The notes below the pieces were generated by a model. The model searched no databases and was not told where the DNA came from. It saw only the letters and a list, made by a program, of their open reading frames with translations. Below, piece after piece: positions 53,251-62,965 of a DNA stretch of 64,000 bases. The stretch covers positions 1 through 64,000 of the forward strand of contig JAPOQA010000028.1 of NCBI GenBank assembly GCA_026710945.1. The letters are read 5' to 3'. The stretch is from Chloroflexota bacterium (GTDB lineage: Bacteria; Chloroflexota; UBA11872; VXOZ01). Positions within the stretch are counted from its first letter, which is position 1, and each line of letters starts with the position of its first letter. The translations under genes were made by a program, and so were the position numbers.

Positions 53251-56200
53251 TTATGATGCACGTACCACACCAAGCTTCACAGATATGCCGTTGAGGTCAA
53301 CGGTCTCTTGATGCGCCTCATCCGGCCCATGCGTTGATTCAACGCGCATGGAGAGCGTCTCCTGGGCCACGGCATCGCTGTGGGCGTCCAGCATGGCTGA
53401 CACATTCGCTTGATCCGCCTCCCCGTCGGTTACACCCACGTAGGTCACGATGCGATCGGAAAGGTCGAAGTTCGCCGCGCGCCGCAAGTTCTGGACGTGA
53501 TGGATGAGTTCTCGCGCCATGCCTTCCCGTTCGAGATCGAGTGAGATCTCCGTATGGAGCGCCACCAAGTACCCTTCTTCAGTGGCCACGCTGTAGTCTG
53601 CCCGCTCACGGGCCTGCACGTCCACTTCTTCCGGCTGGAGCTCGATTTGCTCTCCCTCCACCTCTACCGTGACGGGCTTGCCATGGGCAACGAGCCGCGC
53701 GCCGGCCTGCGCGTCGCTCCGGCCCAACGCCGCCGCGATTGCCTTGACCTGCCTGCCATACTTGGGGCCGAGCAGTTTGAAGCGCGGTTTGAGTTCGTAT
53801 GTCACCAGCTCCTCTTCTGGTCCAACGAAACGCAGCGCCTTTACATTCAGTTCGCTGAGGATGTGTTCCTGCAAGCGTTCGAGCCCTGTCTGCTCGTCAG
53901 CGGTTTTCACGTGCACCAGCATCTCCGGCAGTGGCTGTCGCACCTTGATCTTGCTGGTGCTGCGCGCGGCGCGGCCGAGGCTGACGATGCGCTGCGCCAG
54001 TTCCATGTGGGCGAGCAGATCTTCATCGATGAGCGATGCATTGTAGCGCGGCCACTCGGTGTGGTGCACGCTCTCCGGCGCGTCGCTATCTACCGCGCGG
54101 ACGAGGTTCTGGTACACCTCTTCACTGAGGAACGGCATGATGGGCGCGATTGTGCGCGTGAAGGTGGTCAGCACTTCGTAGAGCGTCTGGTATGCCGAGA
54201 GGGTGTCGCGGTCCTGACCGGACTTCCAATAGCGGCGGCGGCCGCGACGCACGTACCACGTGGACAACTGCTCGATGAAATCGTTCACACGCCGGGAAAC
54301 GCTGTAGGCGTCAAAACGCTCCAAGTCGGCGGTTACGTCCCGCACCAGCTTGTGGAGCAGCGCAATGATCCAGCGGTCCAGGATTGAACGCACTTCGAGG
54401 GGCACACTGACACTGGTGGGATCGAAGTCCTCCAAGCGGGCATACGTTACGAAGAAATTATAGACATTCCAGAAGAGCAGCAGGCGTCGCTTCACGTCTT
54501 GGGCCACGCCGTACCCGAAGTTCAAGTTCTGTTGGGTGTTGCTTTCGCAATACAGCCAGCGCATGACGTCGGCGCCCATCTGTTCCACGGCATCGTCGAA
54601 CCAGATGGCGTTGCCGTGGCTCTTGTGCATTGGTCTACCATGCTCGTCATTGACTTTTTCGTAGATGAGCACGTTACGGTAAGCGCGGACGTCTTCCAGG
54701 GTGACGCTCATGAAGGCAAGCGCGTAGAACCACAGGCGGATCTGCTCGCGCATCTCGCTGATGAAGTCAGCGGGGTACCACTTGCCCCACTCGGCGCTGC
54801 CTTCCAGGTAGCCGAGTGTGGAGAACGGCACAATACCGGCATCGAGCCAGCAATCGCCGACCTCCGGGATACGCGCGGTCTCGCCATCGCACTTCTCGCA
54901 ACGAATAGTTATCTCATCGATCCACGGACGATGTAGCTCCGGCAGCGCCCGCACTAATGCCGCGTCTAATGCCCGTTCTTCAAGCTCTTGCACCGTGCCG
55001 ACAATTGTGACGTGGTCGCAGTCCTCGCAGTGGTAGAACGGCAGCGGCAGACCCCAGAAGCGCTTGCGCGAGATGCACCAATCCCCCATGTTATTCAGCC
55101 AGTCGTCCATGCGCTTCCCGCCGTATTCAGGCACCCAGTCGACGGTCTGGTTTTCCGCCAGCATACGCTCACGGATTTCCTCAGCGGAGATGAACCATTC
55201 TTCTACCAGACGAAAGGCGACCTCTTCCCCACAGCGCCAACACACGGGATAGCGGTGCGTGTAGTCCTCTATGCGGTAGACGATGCCGGCTTCTTCCAGG
55301 GCGGCGAAGATCGGTTCGTTGGTCTCGGTGATATTGCGCCCGGCGAGCGGGCCGAAGCCGTCGCCGTAGTTGCCGTCGCCGTCGATGGGCACGATGACGT
55401 GGAGCCCGTGCTCCTGCGAAAGCTCGTAGTCTTCCGCGCCGCAGCCCGGCGCGATATGGACGATGCCGGTGCCCTCTTCCTCGCCGACGATGTCCCAGCC
55501 AACGACCTTGGTAGAGAAACCTTGCTGGGCGGGCAACTCATGCCAGGGGCCGACATATTCCAGGCCCACCAGTTCTTCGCCTTTGAATTCGCGCACGGCG
55601 TTGAGCTTGCCGCGGCCAACGCTCTCGAGAGTCCCCTTGGAGAGGTAGTAGGTATTGCCATTGGCTTCGGCAGCGACGTAGGTGAGGTCGGGATGCACGG
55701 CCAGCGCGGTGTTGGCGGCCAACGTCCACGGCGTGGTCGTCCACACCATGAAGTACTCGTTGTCACGTCCCTTTACCGGCAGCCGCAACGTGATACTCGG
55801 ATGCGTGACTTCGCGGTACGTGTCCGTGCCGACCAGCTCATGCTGCGAAAGGCTGGTGCCGCAGCGAATACACCACGGCATGGAGCGCCAGCCCTTGTAG
55901 AGCCAGCCCTTCTCGTGGCAGCGCTTCAGGAAGTACCAGATGTGCTCGATGTTGGTATCGTCCATGGTGTAGTACGAGTTGTCCCAATCCATCCACTGGC
56001 CGAGCCGGATGGACTGGTTCGTCTGCACCGAGGAGAAGTGTTCCACGCGTTTGCGGCACTCGCGGGAGAAGTTGTCGAGGCCGAATTCCTCGATCTCGTG
56101 CTTCGAATCGAAACCGAGATCGCGTTCAACCTCGACTTCCAACCAGAGCCCCTGGCAGTCGAAGCCGTTTTGATAGCGCTGGGCATAGCCCTGCATGGCC

Positions 56201-56448
56201 TTGTAGCGCTGGTAGATGTCCTTATAGGTGCGTCCCCAGGCATGGTGGACGCCCATGGGATTATTGGCCGTAATGGGGCCGTCAATGAATGACCAGCGGG
56301 GATTGTCCTTATTCTTCGCGACAAGCTTCTCAAAAGCAGCGGTATCCTCCCAGAACTTGAGGATCCGATGCTCCATACTGGGAAAATCGAGGTCTCTACT
56401 GACTTCCTTGAACCCGGCCACCTCGTCCCTCCTGGATGACTGTCCCAC
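53251..56448 (-). CDS. ileS: Isoleucyl-tRNA synthetase
   Basis: This 1065-residue class I synthetase charges tRNA-Ile. The HIGH-like motif is PMGVHHAWGRTYKD, the KMSKS-like motif is GRPMHKSHGNAIWFDD, and the editing domain includes VWTTTPWTLAANTALAVHPD. HELVGTDTYREVTHPSITLR and the long C-terminal DUF5915-like tail suggest the eukaryote-like (mupirocin-resistant, type 2) IleRS, in line with the length. The gene is monocistronic on the minus strand. No T-box was recognised in the 300 bp upstream. Confidence 0.93.
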   Translation of the reverse strand: MGQSSRRDEVAGFKEVSRDLDFPSMEHRILKFWEDTAAFEKLVAKNKDNPRWSFIDGPITANNPMGVHHAWGRTYKDIYQRYKAMQGYAQRYQNGFDCQGLWLEVEVERDLGFDSKHEIEEFGLDNFSRECRKRVEHFSSVQTNQSIRLGQWMDWDNSYYTMDDTNIEHIWYFLKRCHEKGWLYKGWRSMPWCIRCGTSLSQHELVGTDTYREVTHPSITLRLPVKGRDNEYFMVWTTTPWTLAANTALAVHPDLTYVAAEANGNTYYLSKGTLESVGRGKLNAVREFKGEELVGLEYVGPWHELPAQQGFSTKVVGWDIVGEEEGTGIVHIAPGCGAEDYELSQEHGLHVIVPIDGDGNYGDGFGPLAGRNITETNEPIFAALEEAGIVYRIEDYTHRYPVCWRCGEEVAFRLVEEWFISAEEIRERMLAENQTVDWVPEYGGKRMDDWLNNMGDWCISRKRFWGLPLPFYHCEDCDHVTIVGTVQELEERALDAALVRALPELHRPWIDEITIRCEKCDGETARIPEVGDCWLDAGIVPFSTLGYLEGSAEWGKWYPADFISEMREQIRLWFYALAFMSVTLEDVRAYRNVLIYEKVNDEHGRPMHKSHGNAIWFDDAVEQMGADVMRWLYCESNTQQNLNFGYGVAQDVKRRLLLFWNVYNFFVTYARLEDFDPTSVSVPLEVRSILDRWIIALLHKLVRDVTADLERFDAYSVSRRVNDFIEQLSTWYVRRGRRRYWKSGQDRDTLSAYQTLYEVLTTFTRTIAPIMPFLSEEVYQNLVRAVDSDAPESVHHTEWPRYNASLIDEDLLAHMELAQRIVSLGRAARSTSKIKVRQPLPEMLVHVKTADEQTGLERLQEHILSELNVKALRFVGPEEELVTYELKPRFKLLGPKYGRQVKAIAAALGRSDAQAGARLVAHGKPVTVEVEGEQIELQPEEVDVQARERADYSVATEEGYLVALHTEISLDLEREGMARELIHHVQNLRRAANFDLSDRIVTYVGVTDGEADQANVSAMLDAHSDAVAQETLSMRVESTHGPDEAHQETVDLNGISVKLGVVRAS

Positions 56449-56754
56449 ATCGGGGTTAGCGTGCGCTTCCTCAATGACGGTTTAGGTCGCACTTCACGTT
56501 TTAGAAGCTGCATTTGGGCAGTCTTGATTTTGGGAATGCCCCGTACACGGTCAATTACGCAGGGTGGCGGTGCAGCAAACACACTGCCCCAACAGCACAC
56601 GCAAGCTGCTCCCACGCACGGCATTTTGTCACGGATGTATGCCAGTCGTCAAGCCAAAAGGGATTGGTTAGCTTGCTTTGCGCAGCGCCGATTCTATTGG
56701 GCCACTGCTAGCTTAACTTCGATGGTGTGAAAGGATTCGACTAACTTCCTGGCT
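56449..56754. other. Intergenic region, nothing recognised
   Basis: About 300 bp with the ileS promoter presumably inside. No gene, RNA or repeat is evident. Confidence 0.4.
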
Positions 56755-57018
56755 CTATTTGGTTGGCACCAGAATCGTGCACCGTGATAGAAGTAACCAC
56801 TTTGGGTCAGGCTTGCCGCTCGCGCCAAGGCTGCCATCTTTCTGTAAGTATTGGTGCACAATAGCTATGCGACGACAGGTTCCGCTGGAGAGACGTTCAT
56901 AGTAATATACAACTTGCGCTACCGTTCCGGGGAGTTGATTTGCGTTTGCAGGGGCACGATACTCATCTTGAACGACAGCAACTAAACATCCTCTTGCGGC
57001 TTTACAATACAAATGCAT
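56755..57018 (-). CDS. Small conserved-looking hypothetical protein
   Basis: The frame reads MHLYCKAARGCLVAVVQDEY and later RRIAIVHQYLQKDGSLGASG followed by KPDPKWLL. That last segment is a recurring signature in small hypothetical proteins of soil and marine bacteria. The true start is uncertain; the frame extends upstream to 57114, with an ATG at 57084 that overlaps the divergent gene's start. The gene is AT-richer than average. Function is unknown. Confidence 0.5.
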   Translation of the reverse strand: MHLYCKAARGCLVAVVQDEYRAPANANQLPGTVAQVVYYYERLSSGTCRRIAIVHQYLQKDGSLGASGKPDPKWLLLSRCTILVPTK

Positions 57019-57082
57019 ACAGTTAAAGTGAGCGCGTATTACATCTGGCGGAACTTGACGTTTCCTAGGAAGGCGAGAAGTC

Positions 57083-57469
57083 ATGCAAGAATCCAAGGAT
57101 ATATTCGATCGCATTGATGCGTATCTAGCTGAAGACTTGTCTCATGACGAGTTGTTTCACTGGCTTCTTGAAGCGGCAGATCGTTACTGTGAGGTCGGTG
57201 AGAATGCATTAGGTGTAAACGTGTGGGCACGCACTCTGAATATGCTATGCCTTTTACAGGATGGTGCTGTTGAGGAATCCGCTGTTCAACTGGAACTTCA
57301 AGCACTCGGTGGAAGTCGGCCGGCCCGCACATGCCGCATTGAGATCAGTAAGTCACTCGTTGAGCAAGGCGGAAATATGGTGGTTTGGGAAGTTTCTTCG
57401 ATTCGCCCAGGGAATTCAGACAGCGCAGATATACAAAATCGCAATGAAGAATGGGCTATCGCGCGTTAG
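57083..57469 (+). CDS. Hypothetical protein (128 aa)
   Basis: This 128-residue acidic protein starts MQESKDIFDRIDAYLAEDLS, with AGGAAGGCGAG upstream as a good ribosome binding site. The N-terminal half is helical (SHDELFHWLLEAADRYCEVG). The rest is mixed, and no domain is recognised. Its 3' end overlaps the 3' end of the convergent gene by 14 bp. The AT-richer composition suggests acquired DNA. Confidence 0.45.
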   Translation: MQESKDIFDRIDAYLAEDLSHDELFHWLLEAADRYCEVGENALGVNVWARTLNMLCLLQDGAVEESAVQLELQALGGSRPARTCRIEISKSLVEQGGNMVVWEVSSIRPGNSDSADIQNRNEEWAIAR

Positions 57470-57887
57470 CCTGTGCCCGCAAGTAGATGAGGTCAAACTG
57501 CACCTTTGTCATAGGCTGGTCATTGAAGTACACCCATATCCAATACCTGCCCGGCTCATCCAGTTGCAGATTGAGTTTGGCAATTAGATTCTGCATCCTT
57601 CCGGGTTCCATGTGAAGGTCTTGACTACCCAATTCTTGCTTGCTACCGTTGGCACCCTCTAATTCCAATTTTACTGCATGTGCTCCCCTCGTCTGGTCTG
57701 CAGTTAACATAAGTACCAAGTTCACATTTAAGTCGTAAGGTGGCATCTCCGTCGGGGGGTCAACACCTCTTGCCTGAAATTCAATTCGATCCACGATGTT
57801 GACTAGCGATAGGACACCGTCCTTGCGTTCAATTACTGTTTCACAGATTAGGGCAGCGCGAATATGCGGGCCTTTTTCAAACTGCAT
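57456..57887 (-). CDS. DUF6941-like hypothetical protein
   Basis: This 143-residue protein starts MQFEKGPHIRAALICETVIE. A beta-rich body follows (VLSLVNIVDRIEF, LNVNLVLMLTADQ, GRYWIWVYFND). The N-terminal 'ICE-x-x-I-x-E-x-D-G-x-x-S-x-x-x-I-x-D' pattern fits the DUF6941 family, small proteins of unknown function widespread in environmental bacteria. It is convergent with the preceding gene. Confidence 0.6.
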   Translation of the reverse strand: MQFEKGPHIRAALICETVIERKDGVLSLVNIVDRIEFQARGVDPPTEMPPYDLNVNLVLMLTADQTRGAHAVKLELEGANGSKQELGSQDLHMEPGRMQNLIAKLNLQLDEPGRYWIWVYFNDQPMTKVQFDLIYLRAQANAR

Positions 57888-58593
57888 TAGCTGTATTTCC
57901 TTACCATGCCTTGGCTAACTCTCCTGCTTCTATCCAATAGAGTTACTCTGAAGTTGAATGTAGCCAGGTAATTCATTCTTGGGGAGTTTGGTAGGCCCCG
58001 ACTAGGCTCTGGATCATGTCCTATCCTAGTCTCTCATTTTTCTCGACCATGGGCAATTATCTCGCGTGAGTTAGACCGTTGTGTCCGCCAACCTAAGTCC
58101 AATCAAGAGTCGACCAAGCCGGATCTCGTCGATTGTGAGGAGGTATAGGCCAACCAACAACCAATTCACAAATCCGTGAAATGTAGTGCACTCGTAGATT
58201 TTCCTCTGAGTGGCAGTTCCAATGAGCATGCTTTCCTCTACAATAAAGGGTAGTATGGACGTTAGATAGTTGGCATAGGCCGACTGATGGCCCAAAGGTC
58301 AAGGCTAAGATCGCGACAATTGAAGCCCGTTCAGGTAGCGGCTCGACAAGAGCAAACTACCAACAGAAGTGTATCCCAATCACATGCCTCGGAGGCAAGA
58401 ATCTGAATCTAATTGTGACCCTAGCCAGGACTAGCCCTTTGTACTATTTCACTTGGGAAGGCCCTATCGCCAATGCAGTTTGCTTCGAGGGGGGTGAGAC
58501 AAGCCAAGTGTGGCATCTCTCAATAGCGCATGAATTTGGCCAATTAGCCAACGTGCCTCCATTAAGCGTCACTGCCCGTAATGGAGCCCACAC
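57888..58593. other. AT-richer intergenic region
   Basis: About 700 bp without a well-supported gene. A 74-codon minus-strand frame (58071-58295) has a hydrophobic stretch (FVNWLLVGLYLLTID) but no ribosome binding site or recognised family. I do not call it. Confidence 0.4.
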
Positions 58594-59358
58594 GTGAGAA
58601 CCCCTTCATTTGACTTGATTGACAATGTCGCTTTGGTCACGGGCGCGAGCCGGGGCATAGGACGGGGGATTGCCAAAGCGCTCGCTGAGGCGGGCGCGGA
58701 CGTGGCGGGCGTTTCTCGCTCCGCTTCAACTGAAACGCAGGCTCAGGTGGAGGCCGCGGGCCGGCGCTACCTGTCATTACAGGCCGATTTGGCAACAGCC
58801 ACGGTGGCAGACTTGAATGCGCTCGTGGACCAAACGGCGGCGCACTTTGGCCGCATCGACATCTTGGTGAATAACGCCGGCATGACGTGTCGCAAGACTG
58901 CCTTGGAGCTCACTGAGGAAGATTGGAACACTGTGATGCAAGTGAACCTCCATGCGGTCTTCTTTCTCTGTCAAGCGGCGGGGCGCTACTTTGTGCCCCA
59001 AAAGCGAGGCAAGATCGTGAACATCGCATCGCTCATGTCGTTTCAGGGCGGGGTGCACATCGCGCCGTATGTCGCGAGCAAGCACGGCGTAGCCGGCATC
59101 ACCCGCGCTCTAGCGACAGATTGGGCGCCCCACGGGGTCAACGTGAACGCGATCGCGCCGGGCTATATCGATACCGACATGACGGCAGCGCTGCAGCAGA
59201 ATCCCGCGCGGGCGCCGGAAATCCGGCTGCGCACACCCGCCGGCCGCTGGGGCACGGCAGAGGACATCGGCAAGCTGACTGTCTATCTTGCCTCACCAGA
59301 ATCGGACTTCATGCACGGCTCGATAGTGCCCATCGACGGCGGTTGGCTGGCGCGGTAG
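58594..59358 (+). CDS. SDR-family oxidoreductase (KduD/FabG-like)
   Basis: This 254-residue short-chain dehydrogenase has VALVTGASRGIGRGIAKALA (Gly-rich cofactor loop), DILVNNAGMTCRK, and the catalytic IASLMSFQGGVHIAPYVASK (Ser, Tyr and Lys). VNAIAPGYIDTDMT and the C-terminal GSIVPIDGGWLAR follow. The pattern is closest to 2-dehydro-3-deoxygluconate 5-dehydrogenase or 3-ketoacyl reductases. The start is GTG. It stands alone, so the substrate cannot be assigned. Confidence 0.85.
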   Translation: MRTPSFDLIDNVALVTGASRGIGRGIAKALAEAGADVAGVSRSASTETQAQVEAAGRRYLSLQADLATATVADLNALVDQTAAHFGRIDILVNNAGMTCRKTALELTEEDWNTVMQVNLHAVFFLCQAAGRYFVPQKRGKIVNIASLMSFQGGVHIAPYVASKHGVAGITRALATDWAPHGVNVNAIAPGYIDTDMTAALQQNPARAPEIRLRTPAGRWGTAEDIGKLTVYLASPESDFMHGSIVPIDGGWLAR

Positions 59359-60017
59359 ACATCGCTGGCTTGTGTTGGCTATCCGCCACGATGGTATTGA
59401 TTCTTAGCCGTCAATCCCGCGAATAGTCGTCTACAGTCGTCATTCCCGCGAAAGCGGGAATCCATCGTCTCCTTGGACAGAGGACTTAGGCGGTTCACAG
59501 GCTAGCGAGGCTTCTCACCCTAGCCCTCCCTGGACTCCGGCTTTCGCCGGAGTGACGGATCGAGATGCGGGCCAGAATGCCGTAGCCGCCGTCATTTGTA
59601 TGTTGAAAGAGGCGCACAAATGAGCGAATGTACGTAGGTAACGCGAGGGGCGGGTCGTCCGTCATTACCATGAAAATAGGCGATCTTGCCGTTCGCCCTG
59701 AGCATCGTCGAAGGGTGAACGGCGGAGGCGACTAACAGATTTCGACCTACTCTCTCCGTACATGCTTCGACCCTTCGACAGGCTCAGGACAGGCAAGCTC
59801 AGCACGTACGGGAAGAGTGACGTTCACTTTCATTCCCTTGTACGGCCTCGACAAGACTATGGTGATTCCCGCTCGCGCGGGAAACCATCTTAATGCAAGG
59901 CCAGGTTGCACGCGGGGCCATCCCGCGTTTATTCCAATCTCGGGACGTTTCGCTGACGCGGAACACATAGCATGAATCCGAGATTCCGCGAACAGGGTTC
60001 GACGCTCCGCTCGGAAT
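59359..60017. repeat. Repeat-rich intergenic region
   Basis: It carries TCATTCCCGCGAAAGCGGGA (about 59439-59460), GGACTCCGGCTTTCGCCGGAGT (about 59529-59552), a TTCGCCCTGAGCATCGTCGAAGGG copy (about 59693-59716), a double TTCGACAGGCTCAGGACAGG copy (about 59765-59810) and GATTCCCGCTCGCGCGGGAA (about 59865-59883). These are all dispersed families. No gene is seen. Confidence 0.6.
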
Positions 60018-60259
60018 TGTAAGCGTTGAGTAAATCGTTGACAGAATCCGCTTTCCATTCTGAGGAGTTGATGGTGCATGTCATTCCGAGCGGAGCGAGG
60101 AATCTAAGGTCCCTGCTCAACGCACTTTAACGGCTTCAGCACACTAGATTCCTCTCTTCGCTGCGCTTCGTTCGGAATGACATGTGTACTAGTCATGTCT
60201 AACACTGGGAAAGGTTGCTTTTGTTCTCAAATCTGTCAACGAATTACCTGACATTTACA
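60018..60259. mobile_element. 242-bp MITE with GGAAT target duplication
   Basis: The left end is TGTAAGCGTTGAGTAAATCG and the reversed right end is TGTAAATGTCAGGTAATTCG, the same termini as the IS at 26570-27668. Flanks are GGAAT at 60013-60017 and GGAAT at 60260-60264. Inside is the GTCATTCCGAGCGGAGCGAG palindrome (about 60078-60182). It is the inverted homologue of 9514-9757. It is non-autonomous. Confidence 0.85.
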
Positions 60260-60308
60260 GGAATGACATTGAGCTGGCTCGCCTCTTCGGACGCGGTATT
60301 CGCAGGAC

Positions 60309-61145
60309 TTAGTCCGTCCAGACCACTCCCGCCACCGAAACCACCGAGCCCGCCAAGCCGTCAGCCGGACACTGCGCGTAGTCCACAACACGTCCCGCTA
60401 CGGGCCCAAGCATCTGTAGCGCCGCGTAGATGGGCGGGAGACCGCACACCTTTTGTTTATCCCTGCTCTGCTGCAGGAGTCCCAGAAAGCGCGCAGCATC
60501 GCCTTGACACATGGCATCGAGCAGCGTGCGGTCAAAGCCTTCAAGCTCCTCTTTCTCCGGTTGTTCTAGCGGCTTTGGATCGCCAAACGCCGGTCCCATG
60601 TGGGCCAGGTCGGCCGCGGCGACGACGAGCACGCGCCTGCCTGCGAGCGCATCTCCGAGCGCGGCGATGCTCTTGGTGAATCTGGAGTTGTCCTTGGGGC
60701 TCGTGTCGCCTGAAGTGAACGGCAAGAAGGACCCGCAAAGGATCGGTACCAGCGTCACAGGTTCACCATCACGCATGAAGTGCAACCACACGGCGGCCAG
60801 CTCGATGGAGTGTTCTCTGCGGTGGTGGAGCTCCTCGTCGTAGAGAGAGTCATCGCCCCAGGCCGCTTCAAACCGGTCTAGCGCGTCTTGGTCGGTGGGC
60901 AGCGTGCCCCAGGGTGTGGCGTAGTCCTGCCGCGTCGGCGTGAGCGTTCCCGGGCTGCCCGCGTGATCAGTGCCGAGAATGACAACAACCTCCGCCTCCC
61001 GCACGGCTGCCCGCGCGTGCTGCCACGTGCGCGCGTAGACTGGTCCGCCCCGGTCGTAGTCAATATGGGGACTTACAAGCCCCCGCACGGCAGGCGGATC
61101 GGGGCATGCAGGCGGCTCAACGGCGTTGATGTAGCCCTCCAACAT
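60309..61145 (-). pseudogene. MEMO/AmmeMemoRadiSam protein B, frame-shifted main part
   Basis: The main part shows LVSPHIDYDRGGPVYARTW, VVILGTDHAGSPG, HHRREHSIELAAVWLHF and VLVVAAADLAHMGPAFG, the dinuclear-metal-site motifs of MEMO. Reading further upstream in this frame gives RPPALAGASYPADPDELSAM, the normal MEMO start, up to about 61210. The preceding domain is in another frame. Thus a single gene (60309-61495) is split by a -1-type frameshift between about 61185 and 61215, unless it is an assembly error or programmed. MEMO usually pairs with AMMECR1 and a radical SAM protein; those are not adjacent. Confidence 0.75.
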
Positions 61146-61495
61146 TGCCGAAAGCTCGTCCGGGTCGGCGGGGTACGAAGCGCCGGCGAGCGCCGGCGGG
61201 CGGTCTCCGCGCGTTCGCTCTCCAGGAGCAAGGCCTCATCAAGCTGCTGAATGAGGGATACCAACCTGGCAGTCGGCAAGGACAGGCCGTAGCGCAGCGT
61301 CAATGCCGCCTGAATGGCGGCAAGCGAATGCGTGCCGTCGCAGAGTTCGAGCACGGGTGCGAGGGCAGGAGAAACGAAAACGGTCCCTTCAATCAGTTCG
61401 TCGGGATCGCGCAGCGCGAGACGAAGATCGCCGTTCGCCTGTACCCACTCTGAAATGAGCGGGCGCACTTTGGGCTGTGCCAGCGGAGACATCAA
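61073..61495 (-). pseudogene. N-terminal domain of the frame-shifted MEMO gene
   Basis: Residues ~1-95 read SPLAQPKVRPLISEWVQANG, PALAPVLELCDGTHSLAAIQ and LVSLIQQLDEALLLESERAE. This is the PqqD-like N-terminal domain found in Chloroflexota-type MEMO proteins. After about 61190 the frame continues only as Arg/Pro-rich out-of-frame sequence to 61073, while the MEMO domain continues in the other frame. The two overlapping frames should be read as one broken gene. Confidence 0.65.
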
Positions 61496-61669
61496 GGGCG
61501 CCTCACGAGATTAAGATCAGCTTTGCCAAATCCCTAGTATAGGGAAATCTGCGCAGGCCGAGCAAACGCCAAAACGCGCTTTCTTCACGGCTCAAGCGGG
61601 GCTTGTTACAATGGGAAGGCGCGGCCAGGGCCGCAGTCTAACGAGAAGACGATTGGATTGCTGAGAAAC

Positions 61670-62965
61670 ATGGACCTGCGTTATCACCTAATCACATACG
61701 GCTGCCAGATGAACAAGGCCGATTCCGAGCGGCTGGGCGGCTCATTGGAAGCGCTCGGGTACTCGTGGGCGGAGGAGCCGATGCAGGCCGATCTGGTCGT
61801 GGTGAACACCTGCGCCGTACGACAGAGCGCGGAAGACCGTGCCCTGGGTCAGCTCGGCTGGCTTACCGGCATGAAGAAGAAAAACCCCGATCTCGGAATC
61901 GCGATGATGGGCTGTATGGTGGGCGACGACAGCCTGGAACGCTTGCAGGCGCGGCTGCCGCAGGTGGACGTCTTCACCAAGCCGGTGGAGTACGAACCCA
62001 TATTGGAATTCGCCCAACAGAAAGCCGGCAACCGGGGCATGCTTGACGAAGGCTGTTTGGAGGGTTCGCCGCTGGCGCTGGGCGGTCCGTGCCGCTGGGT
62101 GCCGGTGATTTACGGCTGCAACATGCGCTGCGCCTTCTGTATCGTGCCGATCCGGCGGGGCCCGGAACGCAGCCGCCCGATCCCGGAGGTTGTGCGCGAG
62201 CTACGCTGGTTGGTGCGGCACGGCACGCGGGAAGTTACCCTACTCGGACAGACGGTTGACGACTACGGCCGCGACCTGGAGGGCCGGCCCGACCTGGCGG
62301 ACCTGCTGACGGCGTGCAGCGCAGTGCCAGGCTTGGACCGCATTCGCTTCCTTACTTCACATCCGCTCTTCATGAGCGACCGCATCATCGAAGCGGTCGG
62401 CAGCTTGCCCAATGTCTGCGAGCACTTCAACATCGCCGTGCAGAGCGGCGATGACCTGGTCCTGCGGCGCATGAAGCGCGGCTCCCCCGCCAGCCGGTAC
62501 GTGGACCTGGTAGCGCGCATTCGCGACATCATCCCCCACGCTTCCATCGCGACGGACATCATCGTGGGATTTCCCGGCGAAACGGAATCGCAATTCCAGA
62601 ATACGCTGGCGATGCTGGAGCAACTCGAACTCGACGTAGTGCACACGGCCATGTATTCGCCGCGGCCGGGCACGAAGGCGGATGAAGAGATGCACGACGA
62701 CGTGCCCCGTGACGAGAAGCATCAACGATTGCTGGCCGTCGAAGCGCTGCAGGAGCGGATTGTCTCGGCCAAGAACGCGCGCCTGCACGGCCGCACGCTC
62801 GACGTGCTGGTGGAAGGCCAAAAGAACGGCAAGTGGTGGGGCCGCATTCGCACCGACCGTATCACGTTCTTCACCGATCCCCGTGAGAACCTGGTGGGCG
62901 AGATTCTGCCCGTGCACATTGACGAGACGACGGCGTACTCCCTGCGCGGCACGGCGGTGGCGTGA
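61670..62965 (+). CDS. miaB: MiaB-type tRNA methylthiotransferase
   Basis: This 431-residue radical SAM enzyme adds a 2-methylthio group to i6A37 of tRNAs. The UPF0004 domain has YGCQMNKADSERLGG, NTCAVRQSAED and MMGCMVGD, whose Cys residues bind the auxiliary 4Fe-4S cluster. The radical SAM motif is IYGCNMRCAFCIVP (C-x3-C-x2-C). The C-terminal TRAM domain (LHGRTLDVLVEGQKNGKWWG) binds tRNA. An in-frame TTG 12 nt upstream is an alternative start. It is divergent from the MEMO gene. Confidence 0.92.
   Translation: MDLRYHLITYGCQMNKADSERLGGSLEALGYSWAEEPMQADLVVVNTCAVRQSAEDRALGQLGWLTGMKKKNPDLGIAMMGCMVGDDSLERLQARLPQVDVFTKPVEYEPILEFAQQKAGNRGMLDEGCLEGSPLALGGPCRWVPVIYGCNMRCAFCIVPIRRGPERSRPIPEVVRELRWLVRHGTREVTLLGQTVDDYGRDLEGRPDLADLLTACSAVPGLDRIRFLTSHPLFMSDRIIEAVGSLPNVCEHFNIAVQSGDDLVLRRMKRGSPASRYVDLVARIRDIIPHASIATDIIVGFPGETESQFQNTLAMLEQLELDVVHTAMYSPRPGTKADEEMHDDVPRDEKHQRLLAVEALQERIVSAKNARLHGRTLDVLVEGQKNGKWWGRIRTDRITFFTDPRENLVGEILPVHIDETTAYSLRGTAVA

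Noticed and set aside
58071-58295. 74-codon minus-strand frame with a hydrophobic segment
   Set aside because: No ribosome binding site, no recognisable family, and AT-rich surroundings make chance frames likely.
59747-60120. Minus-strand frames in the repeat-rich zone
   Set aside because: They are built from dispersed repeats and the MITE; composition is not gene-like.
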